Source: Inquilinus sp. Marseille-Q2685 (lineage in GTDB: Bacteria > Pseudomonadota > Alphaproteobacteria > DSM-16000 > Inquilinaceae). From it: a stretch of DNA of 64,000 nt. The notes under the pieces were generated by a model, which was not told where the DNA came from, made no database searches, and worked only from the letters and a program-made list of their open reading frames with translations. This document shows, piece by piece, positions 21,144 to 31,826 of the stretch (position 1 is its first letter; the number at the start of each line of letters is the position of its first letter). A program made the translations under genes and the position numbers. The stretch lies in NCBI RefSeq assembly GCF_916619195.1, contig NZ_CAKAKL010000001.1, positions 434,001-498,000 on the forward strand, read 5' to 3'.

Positions 21144-21485
21144 CTACTGGGCTGGGGCCTCGGCCGGCGCGGCCTTGGGGTAGAAGATGACGACGTCGTC
21201 CGGCCGGGCGACGTTCAGCATCGCCCGGGCCCGCTCGTCCAGCATGTCGAGATCGACCTGCTTCGGGTCGATCAGCGCGGCGCGCTTCTCCATCTCCATG
21301 CGTTGCGCCGTCAGCGCGTCCAGCGTGGACCTGGCCTGGGCGACCTCGCCCTGCAGGGCGTCGCGGGCGAAGATGCCGTGGTCGCCCTGGATCGCATGAT
21401 AGGTGAAGTAGGCGATCAGGCAGGCGCCGACCACCGGCCCGATGACGGGACGCAGTTTCCGCCGGAGATAGCGAAACATGCTCAT
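21144..21485 (-). CDS. ftsB: FtsB/DivIC-family septum formation protein
   Basis: 113-residue bitopic membrane protein, septum formation initiator family. After a short basic cytoplasmic start, one membrane segment (about residues 15-32, VIGPVVGACLIAYFTYHAI) is followed by a coiled-coil region (QGEVAQARSTLDALTAQRM) and the family segment DMLDERARAMLNVARPDDVV. It would join FtsL and FtsQ at the division site. Position between eno and pdhA is conserved in many alphaproteobacteria. Confidence 0.9.
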   Translation of the reverse strand: MSMFRYLRRKLRPVIGPVVGACLIAYFTYHAIQGDHGIFARDALQGEVAQARSTLDALTAQRMEMEKRAALIDPKQVDLDMLDERARAMLNVARPDDVVIFYPKAAPAEAPAQ

Positions 21486-21528
21486 GGCCCTAGGTCACCA
21501 TAGGTCGGGGTCGGCGTCAATCGAGGTA

Positions 21529-22995
<1,467 letters not shown>

Positions 22996-23008
22996 TCAAG
23001 GTATCGAA

Positions 23009-24244
23009 ATGCGGCTTCTCTCCCACATGCTGTCGCGCTTCGTGCAGGCGGGACGCCTGCGTGTGACGGACGCCGGCGGTGTGGTCCATGACTTCGCGGG
23101 CCAGCAGCCCGGGCCCTTCGTCTCGGTCCGGCTGCACGATCCGGCCCTGCCGCGGAAGCTGTTCGCGGCCCCGGCGCTGGTGGTCGGCGAAGCGTATATG
23201 GACGGCACGCTGACGCTGGAGGACGGCACCACGCTGCGCGACCTGTTCGCGCTGTACGGCCATAACTTCCAGGCGCTGGACGGCTATCCGCTGCAGGCGT
23301 TCCTGAACTCGCTCGGCCGCCGGCTGCGCCGGCTGCAGCAATACAACCCGATCGGCAAGGCGCAGGAGCACGTCGCCCATCACTACGACCTGTCGCGCGA
23401 GCTGTTCGAGCTCTTCCTCGACGAGGACATGCAGTATTCCTGCGCCTATTTCGGCGACGGAGTGCGCACGATCGAGGACGCGCAGATCGCCAAGAAGCGG
23501 CACATCGCCGCCAAGCTGCTGCTCGACGACGCCAAGACCGTGCTCGACATCGGCTGCGGCTGGGGCGGCATGGCGATGACGCTGGCCGACCTGGCGCCTG
23601 TCGAGGTGACGGGCGTGACCCTGTCGGTCGAGCAGCAGAAGCTGGCGCAGGAGCGCGCCGCCAAGCGGGGCCTGGGCAACCGGGTGAGGTTCGAACTGCT
23701 CGACTACCGCAAGCTCGACCGGCGCTTCGACCGGATCGTCTCGGTCGGCATGTTCGAGCATGTCGGCGCCAGCTATTATGACGAGTTCTTCGCCAAGGTG
23801 CGCAACCTCCTGGCCGAGGACGGCGTCATGCTGCTGCACTCGATCGGGCGGATGACGCCGCCGGGCAACACCGGCGCCTGGCTGCGGAAATACATCTTCC
23901 CGGGCGGCTACGTGCCGGCGCTGTCGGAGGTGCTGGCCGCGGTCGAGCGCCAGGGCCTGTGGGTCACCGACATCGAGATCCTGCGGGTGCACTACGCCGA
24001 CACGCTGGCGGCCTGGAACGAGCGGTTCCAGGCGCAGCGGGAGCGCATCGCCAAGCTCTACGACGAGCGCTTCTGCCGGATGTGGGAGTTCTACCTGCTG
24101 GGCTGCGAGAACGAGTTCCGGCTGGGCACCTGCATGGTGTTCCAGATGCAGCTGGCCCGGAAGCGCGACGCCGCCCCCCTCACCCGCGACTACATCACCG
24201 ACACCGAACGCCGCTACGCCACGATGGCCGCGGCGGCGGAGTAG
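23009..24244 (+). CDS. cfa: cyclopropane-fatty-acid-phospholipid synthase family methyltransferase
   Basis: 411-residue SAM-dependent enzyme that adds a methylene bridge to unsaturated acyl chains of membrane phospholipids. The SAM site is TVLDIGCGWGGMAMTLAD. Further family segments are EHVAHHYDLSRELFELFLD, DMQYSCAYFGDG, VSVGMFEHVGASYYDEFF and GCENEFRLGTCMVFQMQLAR. The start is the ATG at 23009, with AAGG about 8 nt upstream; the longer frame upstream lacks family similarity. A long palindrome downstream separates it from the convergent kdsA. Confidence 0.93.
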   Translation: MRLLSHMLSRFVQAGRLRVTDAGGVVHDFAGQQPGPFVSVRLHDPALPRKLFAAPALVVGEAYMDGTLTLEDGTTLRDLFALYGHNFQALDGYPLQAFLNSLGRRLRRLQQYNPIGKAQEHVAHHYDLSRELFELFLDEDMQYSCAYFGDGVRTIEDAQIAKKRHIAAKLLLDDAKTVLDIGCGWGGMAMTLADLAPVEVTGVTLSVEQQKLAQERAAKRGLGNRVRFELLDYRKLDRRFDRIVSVGMFEHVGASYYDEFFAKVRNLLAEDGVMLLHSIGRMTPPGNTGAWLRKYIFPGGYVPALSEVLAAVERQGLWVTDIEILRVHYADTLAAWNERFQAQRERIAKLYDERFCRMWEFYLLGCENEFRLGTCMVFQMQLARKRDAAPLTRDYITDTERRYATMAAAAE

Positions 24245-24296
24245 CGAGGACAGCCCGGATTCGTCACTGCGAACCTGGGCCGAGTGATTCCTCTTT

Positions 24297-24392
24297 TATT
24301 GTCATTGCCGGGCTTGACCCGGCAATCCAGGGGCACCGAGAGCGGCTCTTGAAAGCCCCTGGATCCTCGGGTCAAGCCCGAGGATGACAATA
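24297..24392. repeat. intergenic palindrome between convergent cfa and kdsA, possible bidirectional terminator
   Basis: 96 bp with outer arms TATTGTCAT and ATGACAATA and inner arms CCAGGGGC and GCCCCTGG. Two nested small hairpins (CCGGGCTTGACCCGG and CCTCGGGTCAAGCCCGAGG) give a cruciform shape. It lies where two genes converge, so it could end transcription from both sides. It belongs to the same GTCAT-arm repeat group as 1669-1760 and 48770-48852. Confidence 0.85.
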
Positions 24393-24423
24393 GAGAGGTC
24401 AGTCGAAGACGCAGCCTCCGGGC

Positions 24424-25266
24424 TCAGATCCGGACCGGGTCGGCCTTGGCGATGCGGTCGAGCGCGACCAGGGTGGTCAGCAGCGCCTCGAGCTTGTTCA
24501 GCGGCACCATGTTGGGACCGTCGCTCGGGGCGTGGTCCGGGTCCTGGTGGGTCTCGATGAAGACGGCGGCGACGCCGATCGAGACCGCGGCCCGGGCCAG
24601 CACCGGCACGAATTCGCGCTGGCCGCCCGAACTGGTGCCCTGCCCCCCCGGCTGCTGCACCGAATGGGTGGCGTCGAACACCACCGGATAGCCGGTCTGC
24701 GCCAGGATCGGCAGCGAGCGCATGTCGCTGACCAGCGTGTTGTAGCCGAAGCTGACGCCGCGCTCGGTCAGCAGCACCTTGTCGTTGCCGGTCGAGGCGA
24801 TCTTGGCGGCGACGTTCTTCATGTCCCAGGGCGCGAGGAACTGGCCCTTCTTGACGTTGATCGCCCGGCCGGTGGCGCCCGCGGCCAGCAGCAGGTCGGT
24901 CTGGCGGCAGAGGAAGGCCGGGATCTGCAGGATGTCGACCGCCTCGGCCACCGGGGCGCACTGCGCCGCGTCGTGGATGTCGGTCAGCACCGGGCAGCCG
25001 AATTTCTCGCGGATCTCGGCCATGATCGGCAGGCTCTTCTCCATGCCCAGGCCGCGCGCGGCCGAGGCGGAGGTGCGGTTGGCCTTGTCGAAGGAGGTCT
25101 TGTAGACCAAGCCGAGGCCCAGCCTGCCGGTGATCTCGACCAGCGCCTGGCTCATCTCCAGCGCGTGCTCGCGGCTTTCCAGCTGGCACGGGCCGGCGAT
25201 GATGGTCAGCGGGCGGTCATTGGCGAAGGTCAGGTTGCCGACGGTGACGGCACGGGCAGCGGTCAT
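24424..25266 (-). CDS. kdsA: 3-deoxy-D-manno-octulosonate 8-phosphate synthase
   Basis: 280-residue class I aldolase-like enzyme condensing phosphoenolpyruvate with arabinose 5-phosphate for lipopolysaccharide core synthesis. Motifs: [68 protein letters not shown] and [16 protein letters not shown]. The start is the ATG at 25266, 11 bp after pyrG, matching the family N-terminus; a longer overlapping open frame is only the out-of-frame shadow of pyrG. pyrG-kdsA-eno is a common alphaproteobacterial order. Confidence 0.97.
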   Translation of the reverse strand: MTAARAVTVGNLTFANDRPLTIIAGPCQLESREHALEMSQALVEITGRLGLGLVYKTSFDKANRTSASAARGLGMEKSLPIMAEIREKFGCPVLTDIHDAAQCAPVAEAVDILQIPAFLCRQTDLLLAAGATGRAINVKKGQFLAPWDMKNVAAKIASTGNDKVLLTERGVSFGYNTLVSDMRSLPILAQTGYPVVFDATHSVQQPGGQGTSSGGQREFVPVLARAAVSIGVAAVFIETHQDPDHAPSDGPNMVPLNKLEALLTTLVALDRIAKADPVRI

Positions 25267-25277
25267 GGTCCTGGTCC

Positions 25278-26906
<1,629 letters not shown>

Positions 26907-26937
26907 GGAATTCTACCCTACCCCAGATTCGTTCACC

Positions 26938-26970
26938 CAAAAACAGCGGGGCGGCCCCAAACCGGGGCCC
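26938..26970 (-). terminator. possible rho-independent terminator after secG
   Basis: Read on the minus strand, a GGCCCC/GGGGCC stem with a 5-nt loop (26953-26969) is followed, after a short GC stretch, by a run of five T (26940-26944 region). It lies 28 bp or more past the secG stop and just upstream of pyrG. The gap between stem and T run makes it non-ideal. Confidence 0.4.
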
Positions 26971-26997
26971 CCCCGACATGACAGTCATGCCGAACGG

Positions 26998-27324
26998 TTA
27001 TTCCGTCGTGGGAACACTCGGCCCCGCCGGCGCGGTGTTGGCCGGCGCAGTCTGCGCCGGCGCCGCCGGCACCTCGTTGACGATGGCGGAGCCGCCGCGG
27101 TGGGCGCCGGCCATGATCGCCAGGACGATGCTGGTCACCATGAAGGCGCCCGCCAGGCCGGCGGTGACCCGGGTCAGCAGGTTGGCCTGGCCGCGGATCG
27201 AAACCAGCCCGCCGCCGCCACCGCCGCCGATGCCCAGGCCGCCGCCCTCGCTGCGCTGGATCAGGATCACCCCGATCAGGGCCACGGCGATCAGTACGTG
27301 GATGACGAGCAAGACCTGCTGCAC
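26998..27324 (-). CDS. secG: preprotein translocase subunit SecG
   Basis: 108-residue small subunit of the SecYEG channel. The first membrane segment MQQVLLVIHVLIAVALIGVI is followed by LIQRSEGGGLGIGGGGGGG, the family glycine-rich loop, and a second membrane segment TRVTAGLAGAFMVTSIVLAI. The tail is Ala/Pro-rich. secG upstream of pyrG-kdsA is common; tpiA, often before secG, is not here. A 211-bp divergent spacer separates it from the molybdenum hydroxylase gene. Confidence 0.95.
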   Translation of the reverse strand: MQQVLLVIHVLIAVALIGVILIQRSEGGGLGIGGGGGGGLVSIRGQANLLTRVTAGLAGAFMVTSIVLAIMAGAHRGGSAIVNEVPAAPAQTAPANTAPAGPSVPTTE

Positions 27325-27535
27325 TGGACACCTGTCGACAAACGAAAACGGCCGGCTGCGCCCGGCAGCCGGCGATGGCGCTTATGTAGCGAAGACCAGC
27401 CCCCAATACCAGCCCCTCGCTGCGCCCGTGCACGATCCCGCCCTGCTTTCGGCGCTGCTATTGTCCGACATGGCATTGACGCCCGCGGCCCCACGGCCGA
27501 TCCTAAACCGATTCAGACCCCGGGAGGAGCACATC

Positions 27536-29860
27536 GTGGCGACGAAGTTCGGCATCGGCCAGCCCATGCGCCGCAGCGAAGATCCCCGCCTGCTGAAGGG
27601 CGGCGGCCGTTACACCGACGATGTCTCGGCCCCCGGCCAGGCGCAGGCCTGGTTCCTGCGCTCGCCCTTCGCCCATGCCGAGATCCGCGGCATCGACACC
27701 ACGGCCGCCGCGGCGATGCCGGGCGTGATCGGCATCGTCACCATCGCCGATCTCGACGCCGACGGGATCGCCGACCTGAAATGCTACGCCCCGGTGAAGA
27801 ACAGCGACGGCTCCGACCAGGTGCTGCCGCCGCGGCCGATCCTGGCGCGCGGCCGGGTGCGCCATGTCGGCGAGGCGGTGGCGCTGGTGGTGGCCGAGAC
27901 CATCGAGCAGGCCAAGGACGCCGCCGAGGCGATCGAGGTCGACTATGATTCGCTGCCGGCCGTCACCGATCCTGTCGGCACGCTCGAGGGCCCGGCGATC
28001 TGGGACGCGGCGCCGACCAACCTGTGCTTCGACTGGGAGTTCGGCGAGAAGGACAAGGTGGAGTCGCTGTTCGCCCAGGCCGATCGGGTGATCAAGGTCG
28101 ATCTGGTGAACAACCGCGTCGTCGCCTCGCCGATGGAGCCGCGCTGCTGCAACGCCGACTGGGACGCGACCGAGGGCCGGTTCGTGCTCTACGTCTCCTG
28201 CCAGGGCGTGCACATGCTGCGCGACATGCTGGCGAACGACATCTTCAAGCTGCCGCCGGAGAAGTTCCTGGTCCGCAGCACCGATGTCGGCGGCGGCTTC
28301 GGCATGAAGCTGTTCATGTATCCGGAGTACCCGGCGACGCTGTACGCCGCGCGCAAGTTCGGCCGGCCGGTGAAATGGACGTCGGAGCGGACCGAGGCCT
28401 TCATCAGCGACGATCACGGCCGCGACAACGTCACCACGGTCGAGCTGGCGGTCGACAAGGACGCCCGCTTCCTGGCGCTGCGCGTCGACCTGATCGCCAA
28501 TATGGGCGCGTATCTGTCGAACTTCGCGCCCTTCATCCCGACCATGGCGGGCGGCGCGCAGATGCTGAACGGCCTGTACATGCTGCAGGGCGTCTATGAG
28601 CGGGTGCGCGGCGTGTTCACCAACACCCAGCCGGTCGACGCCTATCGCGGCGCCGGGCGGCCGGAGGCGGCCTTCAACGTCGAGCGCATCGTCGACCACG
28701 CCTCCCGCGTGCTCGGCATCGACCCGGTCGAGCTGCGGCGGCGCAACTACATCCCGCCCTCGGCGATGCCCTACGCCACGGTCACCGGCGTGACCTATGA
28801 CAGCGGCGAGTTCACCCGCAACCTCGAGGAGGCGGCGCAGATCGCCGATGTCGCTGGCTTCGAGGCGCGGCGGCGCGACTCGGCCTCGAAGGGCAAGTAT
28901 CGCGGGCTCGGCATCGCGACCTATGTCGAGGCCTGCGCCGGCGGCGAGGACGAGGCTGCCGATGTCAGGGTCGCCCGCGACGGCAAGGTCACGGTCTATG
29001 TCGGCACCCAGACCAACGGCCAGGGCCACGAGACCGCCTACAAGCAGATCATCGCCGAACATCTCGGCGTCGAGCCCGACCAGGTCACCATCGTCCAGGG
29101 CGACACCGACCTGGTCCGCACCGGCAACGGCACCGGCGGCTCGCGCTCCGTGCCGGTCGGCGGCTCCGCGATCCAGGACGGATCGCTGAAGGTCCAGGAA
29201 AAGGCCAAGCTGCGGGCGGCGGACCTGCTGGAGACGGCGGCGGTCGACATCGCCTTCGCCGACGGCCGCTTCACCGTGGTCGGCACCGACCGGGCCCTGA
29301 CCCTGTCCGAGATCGCCGCCCAGACCGAGTCGGACAGCGAGATCGTGTTCGAGGAGCGCGGCAGCTTCACCCCGCCCTCGGCCACTTTCCCGAACGGCGC
29401 CCATATCGTCGAGCTGGAGATCGACGGCGACACGGGCGAGCTCGAGATCCTGCGCTACACCGTGGTCGATGATTTCGGCCGGGTGATGAACCCGCTGATG
29501 GTGGCCGGCCAGGTGCATGGCGGCATCGCCCAGGGCCTCGGCCAGGCGCTGCTGGAGCACGCCGTGTTCGACCCCGAGAGCGGCCAGCTGCTGTCCGGCT
29601 CCTTCATGGACTATGCCATGCCGCGGGCGGTCGACCTGCCCTATGTCACCTTCAAGTACAACGAGATCCCCTGCACCACGAACCCGCTGGGCATCAAGGG
29701 CGCCGGCGAGGCCGGGGCGATCGGCGCGCCGCCGGCGATCATCAACGCCATCGTCGACGCGCTGTCGCCGCTCGGGGTCGAGCATGTCGACATGCCGGCG
29801 ACGCCGCAGAAGCTGTGGCAGATCATCCACAGCCGCCAGCAGCGCCAGGCGGCGGAATAG
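27536..29860 (+). CDS. xanthine-dehydrogenase-family molybdopterin-binding subunit (CoxL-like, orphan)
   Basis: 774-residue molybdenum hydroxylase large subunit. N-terminal segment RRSEDPRLLKGGGRYTDDV, Moco-binding TDVGGGFGMK, active-site loop [29 protein letters not shown] and the catalytic glutamate in KGAGEAGAIGAPPAI. The AYRGAGR loop marks form II; true aerobic CO dehydrogenase (form I) has AYRCSFR, so no CO-oxidising role should be assumed. The start is the GTG at 27536, preceded by GGGAGGAG. No small (2Fe-2S) or FAD subunit gene lies next to it, so partners must be encoded elsewhere, possibly the locus at 59539-63216. It converges on lysR with a 6-bp gap. Confidence 0.88.
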   Translation: MATKFGIGQPMRRSEDPRLLKGGGRYTDDVSAPGQAQAWFLRSPFAHAEIRGIDTTAAAAMPGVIGIVTIADLDADGIADLKCYAPVKNSDGSDQVLPPRPILARGRVRHVGEAVALVVAETIEQAKDAAEAIEVDYDSLPAVTDPVGTLEGPAIWDAAPTNLCFDWEFGEKDKVESLFAQADRVIKVDLVNNRVVASPMEPRCCNADWDATEGRFVLYVSCQGVHMLRDMLANDIFKLPPEKFLVRSTDVGGGFGMKLFMYPEYPATLYAARKFGRPVKWTSERTEAFISDDHGRDNVTTVELAVDKDARFLALRVDLIANMGAYLSNFAPFIPTMAGGAQMLNGLYMLQGVYERVRGVFTNTQPVDAYRGAGRPEAAFNVERIVDHASRVLGIDPVELRRRNYIPPSAMPYATVTGVTYDSGEFTRNLEEAAQIADVAGFEARRRDSASKGKYRGLGIATYVEACAGGEDEAADVRVARDGKVTVYVGTQTNGQGHETAYKQIIAEHLGVEPDQVTIVQGDTDLVRTGNGTGGSRSVPVGGSAIQDGSLKVQEKAKLRAADLLETAAVDIAFADGRFTVVGTDRALTLSEIAAQTESDSEIVFEERGSFTPPSATFPNGAHIVELEIDGDTGELEILRYTVVDDFGRVMNPLMVAGQVHGGIAQGLGQALLEHAVFDPESGQLLSGSFMDYAMPRAVDLPYVTFKYNEIPCTTNPLGIKGAGEAGAIGAPPAIINAIVDALSPLGVEHVDMPATPQKLWQIIHSRQQRQAAE

Positions 29861-29866
29861 GCCCGT

Positions 29867-30775
29867 TCAGCCGCGCCGCGTGCCTTCGAGCGCGCGGCGC
29901 CGGCGGCGGAACAGGGCGGCCAGGGCCTCGGCCACGGCGCGGACGGCGGCGTCGCGGCGCAGGTCGCCATGCAGCATCAGGTAGATGTCCTCCGCCAGCT
30001 CCGGCACCGGGGCGCCGAGGCGCAGCAGTCGGTCGTCGGCATCGCCGAGGAAGCAGGGCAGCAGCGCCACGCCGAGCCCGTCGGCCGCCGCCCGGTGGCG
30101 CAGATAGACCTCGCCCAGCCGGCAGCGCAGCGTGCCCCGGGTGGCCACGGCGTCGAACCAGGCGGATTGCGACGGCGTCCGCTCCGGCTCCGGCAGGCCG
30201 ATGAAGTCCAGTCCGGCAAGGCCGGAGTCACCCGTCAGGCCGCGCGGTTCGAGATAGGCGCGGGCGGCGTAGAGGGCGAAGCCGATGCGGCCGATGCGGC
30301 GGGCCGCCAAATCGCCCTCCTCCGGCACCCGGCGCATGCGCAGCGCGATGTCGGCCTCGCGCCAGGCGAGATTGGCCCGGGCGCGCGAATTGCCGATCGC
30401 GATCGCCTGTCCGCTCTCGGCCAGGAGTTCCTGCAGATGGTCGGTCAGGAACAGCGAGACCGAGCTGGTGGCGGATACCCGCACCGGCTCGGACTCGGCC
30501 GCGGTGCCTTGGCGGAACTCCTGGAGCAGGGCGTCCGCCCCCTCCTCCATGCCGCTAGCGGCCTGCAGCAGCGCCCGGCCGCGCGCGGTCAGCTCCAGCC
30601 GGTTGGGCAGCCGGTCGAACAGCCGGGCGCCGGCCAGATCCTCCAGCGACCGCAGGTGCCGGCCGATGGTCGGCTGGCTCAGCCCGAGGCGCCTGGCAGC
30701 CTCGGTCAGGCTGCCGGTCCGGGCGACGGCGAGGAAGATGCGGATGTCGTCCCAGTTCGGCTCGCCGGTGGTCAC
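29867..30775 (-). CDS. LysR-family transcriptional regulator
   Basis: 302-residue LysR-type regulator. The N-terminal winged HTH reads RIFLAVARTGSLTEAARRLG then LSQPTIGRHLRSLE, followed by a helical linker and a periplasmic-binding-protein-like effector domain (from about residue 90). It starts 2 bp after the nudK stop, so it is cotranscribed with nudK and the upstream small gene rather than divergent from a target, which is less usual for LysR proteins. Its gene end faces the orphan molybdenum hydroxylase. Target and ligand unknown. Confidence 0.9.
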   Translation of the reverse strand: MTTGEPNWDDIRIFLAVARTGSLTEAARRLGLSQPTIGRHLRSLEDLAGARLFDRLPNRLELTARGRALLQAASGMEEGADALLQEFRQGTAAESEPVRVSATSSVSLFLTDHLQELLAESGQAIAIGNSRARANLAWREADIALRMRRVPEEGDLAARRIGRIGFALYAARAYLEPRGLTGDSGLAGLDFIGLPEPERTPSQSAWFDAVATRGTLRCRLGEVYLRHRAAADGLGVALLPCFLGDADDRLLRLGAPVPELAEDIYLMLHGDLRRDAAVRAVAEALAALFRRRRRALEGTRRG

Positions 30776-30777
30776 GC

Positions 30778-31365
30778 TCAGCCTAAGAGTCGATGGAGCT
30801 GGGCGTATTGCAGCAGGAGAATGGTCTTGCCGTCCATGATCTCGCCGCGCCCGACCATGGCCAGCGCCTCGGCCAGGGTCGGCTCCAGGATCTCGATGTC
30901 CTCGCCCTCCGCCGCCACCCCGCCGCCGTTCGCGGCCCGATCCGCCGGGCTGTATTCGGCGACGAAGAAGACCAGCCGCTCGGTCACCGATCCGGGGCTC
31001 ATGAAGGCCTCGAACGCCCGGCGCGGCGCCGCCACGCGGTAGCCTGTCTCCTCCTCCGCCTCCTCACGGATGGCGGTCTCCGGCTCGCGGTCGTCGAGCA
31101 GCCCGGCGCAGGCTTCGATCAGCGGCTCCGGATGGCCGTTGACATAGGCCGGGAAGCGAAACTGCCGGGTCAGCAGCACCCGGCCGCGCGCCGGGTCGTA
31201 CAGCAGGATCGCCGCGCCGTTGCCGCGGTCATAGGTCTCGCGGCTCAGGGTCTGCCAGCTGCCATCCCGGCGCTGATAGTCGAAAGTGGTCTTCTTCAGC
31301 ACATACCAGTCGTCCGACAGTGTCTCGACCGATCGGATCCGGATCCGGTCCTGCATCACGCGCAT
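30778..31365 (-). CDS. nudK: GDP-mannose pyrophosphatase NudK-like Nudix hydrolase
   Basis: 195-residue Nudix hydrolase. The Nudix box is GLLDDREPETAIREEAEEET ending in GY. Surrounding segments ETYDRGNGAAILLYDP, VLLTRQFRFPAYVNGH, EACAGLL, MSPGSVTE and the end DGKTILLLQYAQLH correspond closely to E. coli NudK, which hydrolyses GDP-mannose. I use the ATG at 31365 because GAGG lies 7 nt before it; an ATG at 31356 is the alternative. It overlaps the end of the upstream gene by 10 bp. Confidence 0.9.
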   Translation of the reverse strand: MRVMQDRIRIRSVETLSDDWYVLKKTTFDYQRRDGSWQTLSRETYDRGNGAAILLYDPARGRVLLTRQFRFPAYVNGHPEPLIEACAGLLDDREPETAIREEAEEETGYRVAAPRRAFEAFMSPGSVTERLVFFVAEYSPADRAANGGGVAAEGEDIEILEPTLAEALAMVGRGEIMDGKTILLLQYAQLHRLLG

Positions 31366-31709
31366 CCCGGGACCTCGGCCAGGCTGCGATAGACCGGCCG
31401 CCCAACCTGCCGGAAGATCGCCACCATCGCCTCGGCGCCGACCGAGGGACCGCCGATCCGCAGGCAGGCGTCGCAGCGCCGCGCCACACGCTCGCCGATC
31501 GGGTGGAAGATCTCGTCGAACACCGGGTCGCCGAGGCCGGTCGATCCGGCCGCCTCGACCAGCGGCAGGGCGAGAGCCTCGCCGGTGATGGGCAGGTGGC
31601 CGGTCCGGAACAGGCGCAGAGCGGCCTCGTTCATGGCCCGCATATTGGCCGCGATCAGCTTGGGATCGTCGCCGGTGCCCGAACGGTACGGGCCGGCGAC
31701 CAGGATCAT
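31356..31709 (-). CDS. DUF4406-like small nucleotide-binding-type protein
   Basis: About 117 residues. It opens with a beta strand and glycine loop, MILVAGPYRSGTGDDP, then NMRAMNEAALRLFRTGH, and ends with CDACLRIGGPSVGAEAMVAI. This pattern resembles DUF4406/nucleoside 2-deoxyribosyltransferase-like folds (beta-strand, GPYRSG loop, late GPSxGA motif). The ATG at 31709 has no good ribosome site; an in-frame TTG at 31724 has GGAGG 5 nt before it and may be the true start. It overlaps nudK and probably shares its transcript, suggesting a role in nucleotide-sugar or nucleotide clean-up (inference). Confidence 0.65.
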   Translation of the reverse strand: MILVAGPYRSGTGDDPKLIAANMRAMNEAALRLFRTGHLPITGEALALPLVEAAGSTGLGDPVFDEIFHPIGERVARRCDACLRIGGPSVGAEAMVAIFRQVGRPVYRSLAEVPGCA

Positions 31710-31826
31710 CAGAGGGGACGCCAAGATGCCTCCATCCATCATCGTCGATGAGGAAGGCATCCTGACCGCCGCTCGAAGGGCTGGGAGCACCCCAGCCCTG
31801 AACGGCGGGCATTCAGAATTGGAGGG

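Noticed and set aside
26978-27535. A 186-codon N-terminal extension of the orphan CoxL-like frame through the secG region
   Set aside because: It is antisense to secG, lacks similarity to CoxL, and a GTG at 27536 with GGGAGGAG matches the family start.
27536-29860. Calling either CoxL-like protein an aerobic CO dehydrogenase
   Set aside because: Both have AYRGAGR, not the AYRCSFR loop with the copper-binding Cys of form I enzymes.
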